Source of the DNA: Bradyrhizobium sp. OK095
GTDB lineage: Bacteria > Pseudomonadota > Alphaproteobacteria > Rhizobiales > Xanthobacteraceae
Length of the DNA stretch: 64,000 nt
NCBI RefSeq assembly: GCF_900109945.1
Contig: NZ_FOBX01000003.1
Coordinates: 372,001 to 436,000, forward strand
Direction of reading: 5' to 3'
Shown here: positions 7,667 to 15,839 of the stretch, piece after piece
Numbering within the stretch: the first letter of the stretch is position 1
Layout of the letters: the number at the start of each line of letters is the position of its first letter
Notes under the pieces: generated by a model
Told to the model about the DNA's origin: nothing
Databases searched by the model: none
The model's input: only the letters and a program-made list of their open reading frames with translations
Program-made: the position numbers and the translations under genes

Positions 7667-7784
7667 GGGTGGCGCGCGGCAGGGTAACGAGGAGTTCCCG
7701 TCGGCCAGAAAATCAGGTGAAGGATTGTCGGCCCGCGCCGTTCCCATTCGTCTTCCACCCAGACAGACCTGACGGGAGACCAAA

Positions 7785-9005
7785 ATGAACGCTTCCTCCT
7801 ATCGCTGGGTGATCGTCGCCGCGGGCGGCTTGCTCGGCTGCGTCGCGATCGGCGGCATGTTCTCGCTGCCGGTGTTCTTGCAGCCGATCGCCAAGGACAC
7901 CGGCTGGTCGGTGACGGGCATTTCCAGCGCGATGACGATCGGCTTTCTGGCAATGGCCTTCACCAGCATGGCCTGGGGCACGCTGACGGATCGTTTCGGG
8001 CCGCTGCCGGTGGTGCTGACCGGATCGATCGTGCTGTCGCTGAGCCTGTTCGCGGCGAGCCATGCGACCTCGCTGCTGGCGTTCCAGTTTGTGTTCGGCC
8101 TCCTGGTCGGTGCCTCCTGCGCGGCGATCTTCGCGCCGATGATGGCGACCGTCACCGGCTGGTTCGATACGCATCGCAGCTTGGCCGTGTCGCTGGTGTC
8201 GGCCGGCATGGGTGTGGCGCCGATGACGATGGCGCCGCTCGCGGCCTGGCTCGTTTCCAACCATGACTGGCGCACCGCGATGCAGATCGTGGCGCTCGTG
8301 GTCGGCGCGATCATGATCCCGGTCTCGTTCCTGGTGCGCCGCCCGCCCGCGCTCGCGCACGCTGTGGCCGCACCAACGGGCAAGGGTGCGGCGCAAGGCG
8401 AGATGTCGATGGGCGAGGCGTTGCGCTCGCCGCAATTTTTGATCCTGCTCGCGACCAACTTCTTCTGCTGCGCCACTCATTCCGGGCCGATCATCCACAC
8501 CGTCAGCTATGCCGTCAGTTGCGGCATTCCGCTGGTCGCGGCGGTGACGATCTACAGCATCGAGGGTTTTGCCGGCCTCGGCGGGCGCATCGCCTTCGGC
8601 CTGATGGGCGACCGCTTTGGCGCCAAGCGCGTGCTGGTCTCGGGTCTCCTGTTGCAGGCGTTTGGCGCGCTCGGCTATGTCTTCGCGCATCAGCTTGCGA
8701 CGTTCTACGCGGTCGGCGCCGTGTTCGGGTTCATCTATGCCGGCACCATGCCGCTCTATGCCGTGCTGATCCGAGAAAACTTTCCGCTGCGCATGATGGG
8801 CACGGTGATCGGCGGTACCGCCATGGCCGGCAGCCTCGGCATGGCCACGGGCCCGCTTGCCGGCGGCCTGATCTACGACGCCTTCTCCAGCTACGCCTGG
8901 CTCTACATCGCCTCCTGGGCGATGGGCCTCGGTGCGTTCCTGATGGCAATGAATTTCCGGCCGTTTGCCAAGCCGCAAGGCGAGGTGGCGCCGGCGGCGG
9001 CGTGA
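7785..9005 (+). CDS. MFS transporter (monocarboxylate/OFA-like)
   Basis: 406 residues with about twelve hydrophobic segments. The conserved loop motif between helices 2 and 3 reads WGTLTDRFGP, and FGLMGDRFGAKR repeats it in the second half, as expected for the major facilitator superfamily. The overall pattern (GGMFSLPVFLQPIAKDTGWS) resembles oxalate/formate antiporter-type carriers of organic acids. It is an inner-membrane secondary transporter. Substrate unknown; it may act with the upstream secreted hydrolase. A GGGAGA box precedes the ATG. It converges with the MarR-GNAT gene, with 6 bp between them. Confidence 0.9.
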   Translation: MNASSYRWVIVAAGGLLGCVAIGGMFSLPVFLQPIAKDTGWSVTGISSAMTIGFLAMAFTSMAWGTLTDRFGPLPVVLTGSIVLSLSLFAASHATSLLAFQFVFGLLVGASCAAIFAPMMATVTGWFDTHRSLAVSLVSAGMGVAPMTMAPLAAWLVSNHDWRTAMQIVALVVGAIMIPVSFLVRRPPALAHAVAAPTGKGAAQGEMSMGEALRSPQFLILLATNFFCCATHSGPIIHTVSYAVSCGIPLVAAVTIYSIEGFAGLGGRIAFGLMGDRFGAKRVLVSGLLLQAFGALGYVFAHQLATFYAVGAVFGFIYAGTMPLYAVLIRENFPLRMMGTVIGGTAMAGSLGMATGPLAGGLIYDAFSSYAWLYIASWAMGLGAFLMAMNFRPFAKPQGEVAPAAA

Positions 9006-9011
9006 CCAGGT

Positions 9012-9890
9012 CTATGACGGGATACGCTTCTCGAAGAACAGGTCCGGGTAGGGATCGTCGTTGAAGCGCGGAATCTCGGTCCAGCCCATGGTGCGATACA
9101 GCTGGCCGGCCTCGGGCAGCGCGCTGTTGGTGTCGAGCCGCAACAGCGCGATACCGAGCCCTCGCGCGGCATCTTCAGCCGCGTCCATCAGGCGCCGGCC
9201 GAGCCGCAATCCGCGCGCGGCGGGGGCGACCCAGAGCCGCTTGATCTCGGCGTAGCCGCGATCGGTTCCCTTCAGGCCCACACAGCCGATCGGCAGCGTG
9301 TCCGACATCGCGACGATGAAGGTGCCGCGCGGACGGCGCATGTCCTTGGCATCCGGGTCTCTCGAAAGAGAAACGTCAAAACCCTGTTTGAAGCGGCGAC
9401 CGAGCTCGGCGTAATACTCGCCGAGGCAATAGCGGGCCTCATCGCTCTGCGGGTCCATCTCGGCGAGCGCGACGCGGTCGCGCGTCAGCGCCGAGGCGAT
9501 CAGGTCCATCGCCGCCAGCAGCGCATCGCGCTGCGAATGCTGCGCCAGGAAGCCCTCGGCCTGCGCGTTCGACAACGCCTCATAGGCCGCGAACTCGCGA
9601 CGACCCGTGCGCGTCAGCTTGGCCACGCGGCGGCGCGCATCGTCTTCGCGCGGTGTGGTCTCGACCAGCCCTTCGTCCTCGAGGCTGCGCAGCAGGCGGC
9701 TCATCAGGCCGGAATCGAGAGCGAGATAATCGCGAATCTCGGCCACGTCCGAGCGTCCGTGCCCGATCGCGTTCAATACGCGCGCCGCGCCCAGCGGCCG
9801 CCCGCGCCCGAGGAATGAGGTGTCGAGCGCGCCGACGGCGGAGGTGACGGCACGGTTGAAACGGCGGACGCGGGAGACGGGATCGAGCAT
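9012..9890 (-). CDS. MarR-GNAT fusion protein
   Basis: 292 residues. The first 145 form a MarR-type winged helix (LLRSLEDEGLVETTPREDDARRRVAKLT, shown here for position only as about residues 66-95). The second half, about 150-292, is a GNAT acetyltransferase with an acetyl-CoA site, VAPAARGLRLGRRLMDAAED. Fusions of this kind combine a DNA-binding regulator with an N-acetyltransferase. Here it is probably autoregulated through the palindrome 5 bp upstream. The acetylated substrate and the ligand are unknown. Convergent with the MFS gene. Confidence 0.9.
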   Translation of the reverse strand: MLDPVSRVRRFNRAVTSAVGALDTSFLGRGRPLGAARVLNAIGHGRSDVAEIRDYLALDSGLMSRLLRSLEDEGLVETTPREDDARRRVAKLTRTGRREFAAYEALSNAQAEGFLAQHSQRDALLAAMDLIASALTRDRVALAEMDPQSDEARYCLGEYYAELGRRFKQGFDVSLSRDPDAKDMRRPRGTFIVAMSDTLPIGCVGLKGTDRGYAEIKRLWVAPAARGLRLGRRLMDAAEDAARGLGIALLRLDTNSALPEAGQLYRTMGWTEIPRFNDDPYPDLFFEKRIPS

Positions 9891-9894
9891 GATG

Positions 9895-9910
9895 TCTGAC
9901 TTTAGTCAGA
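9895..9910. promoter_or_regulatory. Candidate MarR operator
   Basis: TCTGACT and AGTCAGA are perfect inverted arms separated by TT. The site begins 5 bp upstream of the MarR-GNAT start codon, where MarR proteins commonly bind their own promoter. Confidence 0.6.
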
Positions 9911-10144
9911 TATCTATTCGAGGTCAATTGAGGAGAGTTCACGCGATTTACGGCAGGCCTTTCCAAGATGCCGCGGGACCAAGGGGGACGATGCAATGGC
10001 CGGCGGCCCGATACACGGGCCGGCTTATGCGGCGATCTGCCTCTCGACGGCAATGTTCAACTTATGGTAATATAGTTCTTTGCATCTCGTAGAGATAGTG
10101 TTTGCGCCATTATTTGCCCAGCAAGGTATTCGAAGGAGGTTTTC

Positions 10145-11002
10145 ATGTCGCGCGCTCCCAAGAAGTCCAAGACGAGCAAGGCATCGACGAGCAAGACGCA
10201 TCAGCCCGGTAATCCATTCGCTCTGTCGGGGAAATCGAGGGATAAGCCCAGCGCGCACGAGGTCATGACCGGCGTGCGATGTGACACCGAAGGCCTCGGT
10301 CATCATACGCCTCGCGGCCGCTCCCCCCTTGAAATCGTTGTCGACGCTTCGGAGGGGTTCATCCCGCTTTGGGCAAAGGACACCACGCTCCGCTGGCGTT
10401 TTCGCGACAGGTCCTTTGCACATTTCGCCAGTCCTTCGGCCGCCAAGGCTTCCGTTGAACAATTGGTCGCCAAAGCGATCCTGGCGTGGGGAGACGCCGC
10501 GCCGGTGAAGTTCGCGAAGCGGGACGATTCCTGGGATTTCGAGATCGTGATGAAGGCGGCCGATGATTGCGACGGCGGCGGCTGCGTGCTGGCGAGCGCG
10601 TTCTTTCCCGACGCCGGCCGGCATAAACTCCTGGTCTATCCTCGCCTGTTTCAACAGAGCCCCGAAGAACAGGTAGAGACCCTGATTCACGAAATCGGGC
10701 ACGCTTTCGGTTTGCGGCACTTCTTTGCCCTCGTCAGCGAGACGTCGTTTCCCGCGGAGGTCTTCGGTACCCACAGCAAGTTTTCGATCATGAACTATGG
10801 CCCGGACAGCAAGCTGACCGCCGACGACAGGCTGGATTTGAAGCGCCTTTATCAGCAGGCCTGGAACGGTCAGCTGACACACATCAACGGAACGCCGATC
10901 AGGTTCGTGAAACCGTATCACGACAGCGGCACTGCCGCCGAAAGCCCTGTCGCTCTCGCCGCGATGCGAACGATCGTTACGCCTTATCGCGAACCACGCT
11001 AG
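10145..11002 (+). CDS. Metzincin/matrixin-like zinc metalloprotease
   Basis: 285 residues. HEIGHAFGLRH at residues 182-192 is the full HExxHxxGxxH metzincin zinc-binding signature, and SIMNYG at about 214-219 supplies the Met-turn. The preceding region (VDASEGFIPLWAKDTTLRW onward) fits a matrixin-type catalytic domain. There is no Sec signal peptide. The N-terminus is instead a 40-residue Lys/Ser/Thr-rich tract (SRAPKKSKTSKASTSK), so export, if any, would use another route. GGAGGT precedes the ATG. No neighbour suggests a substrate. It could be secreted by a type I system, or be an internal protease. Confidence 0.85.
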   Translation: MSRAPKKSKTSKASTSKTHQPGNPFALSGKSRDKPSAHEVMTGVRCDTEGLGHHTPRGRSPLEIVVDASEGFIPLWAKDTTLRWRFRDRSFAHFASPSAAKASVEQLVAKAILAWGDAAPVKFAKRDDSWDFEIVMKAADDCDGGGCVLASAFFPDAGRHKLLVYPRLFQQSPEEQVETLIHEIGHAFGLRHFFALVSETSFPAEVFGTHSKFSIMNYGPDSKLTADDRLDLKRLYQQAWNGQLTHINGTPIRFVKPYHDSGTAAESPVALAAMRTIVTPYREPR

Positions 11003-11074
11003 CGGCTCTCTTACGACAGGCCGGGATGCGATTGACGCTGCGCGGATTGGATCGCGCCGCGCGGACGGCTATTG

Positions 11075-11494
11075 TCATCGCACCAGCGTCAGCAGCGGCT
11101 TGTTCTTCTCGACGATGTAGGTCGCAAGCTCGCTCGCAGGCACCGTGCCCACGTTCTTCGCCGCGTGCACCGTCCCGGCGGGAATGAACAGCACGTCGCC
11201 CGCTTTCAGCGTCACCGGCGGCTTGCCCTCGACGTCGTATTCGATGGCGCCGGCCAGCACGTAGATGATCTCTTCGCCGGGATGGGTGTGCCGGCCGAAC
11301 GCGACGCCTGGGGCGAGGTCGACGCGCACCTGCACGGCCTCACGCCCGGGGGCGCTAAGATCGTGGCGCTGGAGGTCGGTGCGCGTCACGCCGGCCGGCT
11401 GTGCATGTGCTACCGTCGGCAGGGTAAGGAGATTTGTGGCGAGGATGCCTGCGCTCGCCAGCGCGCGCACGGCTCGCAAAAGGGAATGGCTCAT
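11075..11494 (-). CDS. Secreted cupin-domain protein
   Basis: 139 residues with an N-terminal signal peptide (cleavage near ...TVAHA, residue 31) and a single cupin barrel. Motif 1 is GRHTHPGEEIIYVLAG (metal-binding His, His, Glu) and motif 2 is AGDVLFIPAGTVHAAKN. A periplasmic metal-binding cupin is expected. The enzymatic role, if any, is unknown; related small cupins can be quercetinase- or dioxygenase-like. No operon partner is obvious. Confidence 0.85.
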   Translation of the reverse strand: MSHSLLRAVRALASAGILATNLLTLPTVAHAQPAGVTRTDLQRHDLSAPGREAVQVRVDLAPGVAFGRHTHPGEEIIYVLAGAIEYDVEGKPPVTLKAGDVLFIPAGTVHAAKNVGTVPASELATYIVEKNKPLLTLVR

Positions 11495-11663
11495 GGTCGG
11501 CTCCTTGATGGTCGCCTGGTGGCCCGCGTCGCGCGGACCCGGCTGTTGGGACCGGGCCGCGTCGCGCAGTTTCAGACGAAAGCCGTGGTCACCTCGATCA
11601 AGACGCGGCGCGCGTTCGGAGACAACAACTGCCTCCGACGCGGATATGAAGGGCGAGCGCGCG

Positions 11664-11816
11664 CTAGCTACAGGCTGCCTGCGGAATCATCCACGTCGCA
11701 AAGGTCTGCCACAGGCCGTCCTCGCGGCGGCGCTGATAGGCGACGAAGTCGGCGCCTTCGCCGTGCACCAGTTCGTAGCGGTGGGTCTTGGTGGATGCAG
11801 TGTTGGACTTGGTCAT
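11664..11816 (-). CDS. Small conserved-looking protein, 50 residues
   Basis: A 50-codon frame starting at ATG 11814-11816, preceded by GGAGAGG at good spacing, and ending at TAG. The sequence starts MTKSNTASTKTHRYELVHGE and continues with an aromatic, charged stretch ending WMIPQAACS. There is no membrane segment or known domain. The strong ribosome-binding site and codon use like its neighbours support a real gene. I do not recognise it. Confidence 0.55.
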   Translation of the reverse strand: MTKSNTASTKTHRYELVHGEGADFVAYQRRREDGLWQTFATWMIPQAACS

Positions 11817-11961
11817 GGAACCTCTCCATCTCAAATGAACTTTCCATTGAGCTAGTTGCGGTGCAGCATGACGCCAGTGGGAGGATGAGGATCATCTCAT
11901 CACGTTGTGGAGAGGGACGAGCCCGGCCATCCGCCGGCTCACGCGGCCCCGGCGCTCGCGC

Positions 11962-12315
11962 TCAGTCGAGCCCCAGCGCCTTGCGCGATTTGCGCGTGAG
12001 TTTTGCGACGATCAGAGCATGGGCCTGCGCGAGATAGGCGGTCAGCTCCGCATCGGGCAGCGCGTTGTTGCCGACGAGCTGCACCCATTTGGCGCGTGCC
12101 AGATACGGTGCCGGCCGCGCAACACCGTGCTCGATCAGCATCGCATAGGCCATGTCCGAGACCTTGAACATGTAGCCGCCGGAGCTTGCCGCAAAGCCGC
12201 CGCCGAGCGCGAACATCTTGCCGCCGACCTTGAACACGGAGGTGCCTTCCCACTGCACGACCTTGGTGGCGGCGGGCAGGCGCAGGCAGCGCGTTTCGAA
12301 TGTCCTGGGTGTCAT
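11962..12315 (-). CDS. MmcQ/YjbR family protein
   Basis: 117 residues beginning MTPRTFETRCLRLPAATKVV, with FKVGGKMFALGG and the AKWVQLVGNNALPDAELTAYLAQAHALIVAKL C-terminal pattern (about residues 74-108) of the MmcQ/YjbR family. This is a small double-wing fold often called a DNA-binding protein, whose role is not well established. Monocistronic, divergent from the AhpD-like gene at 12391. Confidence 0.85.
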   Translation of the reverse strand: MTPRTFETRCLRLPAATKVVQWEGTSVFKVGGKMFALGGGFAASSGGYMFKVSDMAYAMLIEHGVARPAPYLARAKWVQLVGNNALPDAELTAYLAQAHALIVAKLTRKSRKALGLD

Positions 12316-12390
12316 GCGATCGCAACCGGGAGGTGGGACATGGACGTGCCGTTATGGCAGCATGCGCCCGCCAACGAGGGATGAATTGCC

Positions 12391-12942
12391 ATGTCGCGCG
12401 TTTCGATCAAGACCAGGGACGATCTGCCGGAGGCGCTGAGGCCGCTGTGGGACAAGATGACGACCTACGGTGCGTTCGAGAACCAAGCCGGCGTCATGGC
12501 GCATCGCGCGCCGATCTTCAAGCACATGTGGTCGCTGCTGGTCGACCTCGCCGAAGAAGGCAATGTGTCGAAGCGCCATCTGGAATTGGCGCTGGTGACG
12601 GTCTCGCTGCTCAACAAATGCGACTATTGCGTCTCGCACCACGCGCCAAAGCTGGCAATCCAGGGCGTGTCGGAGGAGGGCGCGGCGCACCTCGTCGACT
12701 ACAAGGACCATCCCGAGCTCGATGAGCTGGACAGGCTCGTCGTCGAGTATTCCATCGCGGTCACCAATAACTGGAACAAGACCCGCGACGAGATCTTCGC
12801 CCGCCTGCGCGCCCATTTCTCGGAAGCTCAGATCGTCGAGCTGACCTGGCGTATCGCGCTGTGCGGCGCGTTCAACCGCTTCAACGACATTCTTCAGCTC
12901 GAAGTCGAGCAGGGCGTGCCCCACAGCGAAGCCGCCGAGTAA
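12391..12942 (+). CDS. Carboxymuconolactone decarboxylase / AhpD-like protein
   Basis: 183 residues of the carboxymuconolactone-decarboxylase fold. CDYCVSHH gives the CxxCxxHH signature of AhpD-type peroxidase-associated disulfide reductases. The helical pattern after it (DELDRLVVEYSIAVT, then a second helical pair) fits the family, which forms oligomers. Role: probably redox or antioxidant, with the two Cys as the active pair. Monocistronic, upstream of padR by about 130 bp. Confidence 0.85.
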   Translation: MSRVSIKTRDDLPEALRPLWDKMTTYGAFENQAGVMAHRAPIFKHMWSLLVDLAEEGNVSKRHLELALVTVSLLNKCDYCVSHHAPKLAIQGVSEEGAAHLVDYKDHPELDELDRLVVEYSIAVTNNWNKTRDEIFARLRAHFSEAQIVELTWRIALCGAFNRFNDILQLEVEQGVPHSEAAE

Positions 12943-13033
12943 CGCTGCGCCGCCGGCGGCGCTGGTCCCGCCGTGATCGGCGCAGAGGTCCCCGATCACG
13001 GATTTGTGGGTTGCGGCCATCCTATCGCAAATT

Positions 13034-13071
13034 ATATCGTAAGATATGTTTTACAAAAGGACTTACGATAT
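13034..13071. promoter_or_regulatory. Inverted repeat overlapping padR start, probable operator
   Basis: ATATCGTAAG (13034-13043) and CTTACGATAT (13062-13071) are perfect 10-bp inverted arms with an 18-bp spacer. The left arm is also part of a smaller palindrome, ATATCGTAAGATAT. The right arm covers the padR start codon at 13070, so binding would stop both initiation and translation. PadR regulators usually repress their own gene. Confidence 0.65.
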
Positions 13072-13696
13072 GCGACACGGACGAGACCACCAAGACTTCC
13101 ATTTCGGGCATTTCGCCCACTTGGCCATGGGCCGGCACGGCGGAGGGCGGCGCTTTGGCCGCGGCGGGCATGGCTTCTTCGGGCGCGGCCCGGGCGGCGA
13201 TTTTCCCGGCGCGCGGCGGCTATCCTCGCAGGACCTCCAACTCGTGATCCTGGCGCTGCTCGCGGAAAAACCGGCGCATGGCTATGAGCTGATCAAGATC
13301 ATCGAGGAGCGGTCCGACGGCTTCTACACGCCGAGCCCGGGCGTGATCTATCCGGCGCTGACCTATCTCGAGGAAGTCGGCCACAGCAGCGTCGCGCAGG
13401 ATGGCGGCCGCAAGCTCTACAGCATCACGCCGCAGGGCGAGGCGTATCTTGCCGAGAACCGCTCGACGGCGGATGCAATCCTGCAAGCGTTGTCGCGGAT
13501 CGGCCGCCGCATGGACGAGGTGCGCGAGGCCTTTGCCGGCGTCAGCGATCTCGATACGGACGCTTCCGACGAATTGCACCGTGCCCGCCACAACCTCAAG
13601 CGCGCACTGCGCTCCAGGCACGGCAGCGATTCCGCCGAGGCGCGTCGCATCGCCGCGATCCTGGATCGCGCAGCCGTTGAAATCCTCGGCAAGTGA
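13070..13696 (+). CDS. PadR family regulator with His/Gly-rich N-terminus
   Basis: The preferred start is ATG at 13070, preceded by AAGGA; an upstream ATG at 13046 lacks a clear ribosome-binding site. Of 208 residues, about the first 50 are rich in His, Gly, Phe and Arg (HGRDHQDFHFGHFAHLAMG), and the rest is a PadR winged helix (LVILALLAEKPAHGYELIK) with a helical C-terminal dimerisation part. The layout matches E. coli YqjI, a PadR-type regulator whose His-rich leader binds nickel. Metal or heme sensing is therefore a reasonable inference. It is followed by an O-methyltransferase gene 8 bp downstream. Confidence 0.85.
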   Translation: MRHGRDHQDFHFGHFAHLAMGRHGGGRRFGRGGHGFFGRGPGGDFPGARRLSSQDLQLVILALLAEKPAHGYELIKIIEERSDGFYTPSPGVIYPALTYLEEVGHSSVAQDGGRKLYSITPQGEAYLAENRSTADAILQALSRIGRRMDEVREAFAGVSDLDTDASDELHRARHNLKRALRSRHGSDSAEARRIAAILDRAAVEILGK

Positions 13697-13704
13697 GGTT
13701 CGAC

Positions 13705-14349
13705 ATGAATGATCAGCCTCACAGCCCGATTCAAGATCCCCGCGTGAAAGCCGTGCTCGCGCGCCTGCAAGGCGCGCGGCAGCGTCCATCAGGCGGGGGC
13801 CCGCGCGGCGCTTTCAATAGCCGCGATCCCCACGCCTATGCCGAGCAGGGATTTTCGATCCATCCCGAGCAGGGTGAATTGATCTATCTGCTCTGCCGCG
13901 GCCTGCGCGCCACGCGCGTGGCCGAGTTCGCGACTTCCGTCGGCCTGTCCACGCTCTATTTCGCCGCCGCCATCCGCGACAATGGCGGCGGCACTGTCAT
14001 CGGCTCCGAGATCGTGCCGGCGAAGGTCGAGACCGCAAAGCGCAACCTCACTGACGCCGGCCTTGCCGACTACGCTGAGATCCGCGAGGGCGATGCACGA
14101 CAAACCTTGCGCGATCTCGGCGGCCCCGTCGACTTCGTGCTGATCGATGGCTGGCCGGGCGAGGGAGGTCCTTCGCTGGCGCGCGAGGTGATCGAGATCG
14201 TCGCGCCGCAGCTGCTTGTCGGCGGCTACGTCATGAACGACAATGCCGAGCCCGACTATCTCGACTTCATCCGCGATCCCCAAAACGGCTTCGTCTCGAT
14301 GACGCTGCCGCTCAAGGGAGGCACGGAATTGTCGTTGAAGGTGGGGTGA
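13705..14349 (+). CDS. O-methyltransferase-like SAM-dependent enzyme
   Basis: From ATG 13705 (GAGG box upstream) the product has 214 residues. It follows the class of small O-methyltransferases related to catechol O-methyltransferase: motif I region VAEFATSVGLSTLYFAAA, motif for the acidic ribose contact EIVPAKVETAKRNL, and FVLIDGWPGEGG after the metal-binding Asp. It is probably co-transcribed with padR and thus under the same control. The substrate is unknown. Confidence 0.82.
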   Translation: MNDQPHSPIQDPRVKAVLARLQGARQRPSGGGPRGAFNSRDPHAYAEQGFSIHPEQGELIYLLCRGLRATRVAEFATSVGLSTLYFAAAIRDNGGGTVIGSEIVPAKVETAKRNLTDAGLADYAEIREGDARQTLRDLGGPVDFVLIDGWPGEGGPSLAREVIEIVAPQLLVGGYVMNDNAEPDYLDFIRDPQNGFVSMTLPLKGGTELSLKVG

Positions 14350-14353
14350 GCCG

Positions 14354-14572
14354 TCAGGCGCCATCGCTGGCACGATACGCGTCGGGAACGATGAACACCT
14401 CGTCGGCGCGGCCATAGCCGCCGTCGCCGACTTCCTCGATCAGCACCATCGTGTGCGGCCGCGCCGCTTCTCCGAAATAGTCGACGAACAACGCGGTGAG
14501 GTGCTGCACGATCTCGGCTTTCTGACTCCGTGACAGCGCGGCCTGCGGGATCTTGATGTTGGCGAACGGCAT
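14354..14572 (-). CDS. 4-oxalocrotonate tautomerase-like protein
   Basis: 72 residues from ATG 14570-14572. The protein starts MPFANIKIPQ, placing the catalytic Pro at position 1 of the mature chain after methionine removal, as in the tautomerase superfamily. The size is the usual 60-75 residues, and the C-terminal half (HTMVLIEEVGDGGYGRADEV) fits the beta-alpha-beta fold. Divergent from a LysR gene with about 100 bp between, the classic arrangement of a LysR regulator and its target. Substrate unknown. Confidence 0.82.
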   Translation of the reverse strand: MPFANIKIPQAALSRSQKAEIVQHLTALFVDYFGEAARPHTMVLIEEVGDGGYGRADEVFIVPDAYRASDGA

Positions 14573-14675
14573 GCTGACTCTCCTCGATTGACTGGACCCG
14601 AGAGATACCGGATCGCCGCTGCCGGATAATCGCGCGAGACTTGCCATGACCTGTCGGCTGTGGTGAACAATCGCC

Positions 14676-15569
14676 ATGGACCGATTTGATGCGATGCGCC
14701 TGTTCGTCCGCCTCGTCGAACGGAAGAGTTTTACGGCTGCGGCGGCCGACCTCGGCATTCCCCGCTCGACGGCGAGCGAGGTGTTGCGCGGTCTCGAAGC
14801 GCGGCTGGGCGCGCGCCTGCTCGAGCGGACGACGCGGCACGTCACGCCGACGCTCGACGGCGAGGACTATTATCGCCGCTGCGTTGCCATCTTGGCGGAG
14901 GTCGAGGAAGCCGAAACCGCGATGCGCGACGCGCGGCCGCGCGGTCTCTTGCGCATCGACGCGCATCCCTTGCTGACCCGCACCTTCATCCTGCCGCATC
15001 TGCCGGAATTTCTGGCGCGCTATCCGCAGCTCGAACTGCAGATCGGGCAGGGCGACCGCCTGGTCGATCTCGTCCGCGAAGGCATCGATTGCGTGATCCG
15101 CTCGGGCGAGCCCGAGGACAGCGGGATGATTTTGCGCCGGCTCGGCACCATCGCGGAGATCACGGTGGCGAGCCCGGCCTATATCGCCAGCCACGGCATG
15201 CCCGTGGCGCCTGATGCGCTCGACGGCCACCAGATGGTCGCCTTCGTCTCCTCGCGTACCGGCGATGTGCTGCCGCTCGAATTCTCCGTCGCAGGCGAGC
15301 TTCGCCACGTCGTGCTGCCGAGCCGCCTTCGCGTCAACAATTCCGACACCATGGCCGATCTCGCGCGGCTCGGTTTCGGCCTTGCCCAGGCGCCCCGCTA
15401 TCGCTTCGCGGACGATCTCGCCAGCGGCGCGCTGGTCGAGGTGCTCGCGGATTACCCGCCGTCGCCGACGCCGCTCTCCGCGCTGTTTCCGCAAAACCGC
15501 CAGCTCGCGCTGCGCCTGCGCGTGTTCCTCGACTGGATATCCGGGATCTTTGCCGAGGCGAAGCTGTAA
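14676..15569 (+). CDS. LysR family transcriptional regulator
   Basis: 297 residues. The N-terminal winged HTH (MRLFVRLVERKSFTAAAADL, then PRSTASEVLRGLEARLGARL) and the C-terminal periplasmic-binding-like effector domain give the usual LysR length. It lies divergent from the tautomerase gene, so it probably regulates that gene, and possibly itself, from the intergenic region. The co-inducer is unknown. Confidence 0.92.
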   Translation: MDRFDAMRLFVRLVERKSFTAAAADLGIPRSTASEVLRGLEARLGARLLERTTRHVTPTLDGEDYYRRCVAILAEVEEAETAMRDARPRGLLRIDAHPLLTRTFILPHLPEFLARYPQLELQIGQGDRLVDLVREGIDCVIRSGEPEDSGMILRRLGTIAEITVASPAYIASHGMPVAPDALDGHQMVAFVSSRTGDVLPLEFSVAGELRHVVLPSRLRVNNSDTMADLARLGFGLAQAPRYRFADDLASGALVEVLADYPPSPTPLSALFPQNRQLALRLRVFLDWISGIFAEAKL

Positions 15570-15579
15570 GTATGGATTT

Positions 15580-15665
15580 GTAGCCCGGATGGAGCGAAGC
15601 GCAATCCGGGACCGTTGCGTCGGCGAGCGTGAAACCCGGATTACGCTTCGCTCCATCCGGGCTAC
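15580..15665. repeat. Dispersed palindromic repeat (hairpin about 86 nt)
   Basis: GTAGCCCGGATGGAGCGAAG and its near-complement at the other end (CTTCGCTCCATCCGGGCTAC) form a long stem of about 30 bp. This is a type of intergenic repeat I recall as very frequent in Bradyrhizobium genomes. It follows the lysR stop codon, and could act as transcript end or stabiliser. Confidence 0.8.
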
Positions 15666-15683
15666 GATAATGCACCCGCGGAG

Positions 15684-15720
15684 AGACTCTGGATTGCTTC
15701 GCTGCGCTCGCAATGACGGA
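15684..15720. repeat. Dispersed short repeat
   Basis: The segment with GGATTGCTTCGCTGCGCTCG followed by CAATGACGG is another repeat I recall as common in Bradyrhizobium intergenic regions. It lies 20 bp after the long palindrome. Confidence 0.5.
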
Positions 15721-15839
15721 ACGAATAGTGTCACGCTGGGCCTACCATGCGCCCCTCTTTGTGAGTTGTGCCCCGGCCACGAGCCGTTACCATGCGCGCG
15801 CTCCCGGAACACGGGAGCCAGCAGCGACCGGGAGGCGAT

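Noticed and set aside
7713..8978. 421-codon frame antisense to the MFS transporter
   Set aside because: Composition is Arg/His/Ala-rich and it mirrors the transporter gene, so it is a GC-rich shadow.
15580..15720. CRISPR array or transposon ends
   Set aside because: The repeats are single inverted structures, not regularly spaced direct repeats with spacers, and no transposase gene lies between the arms.
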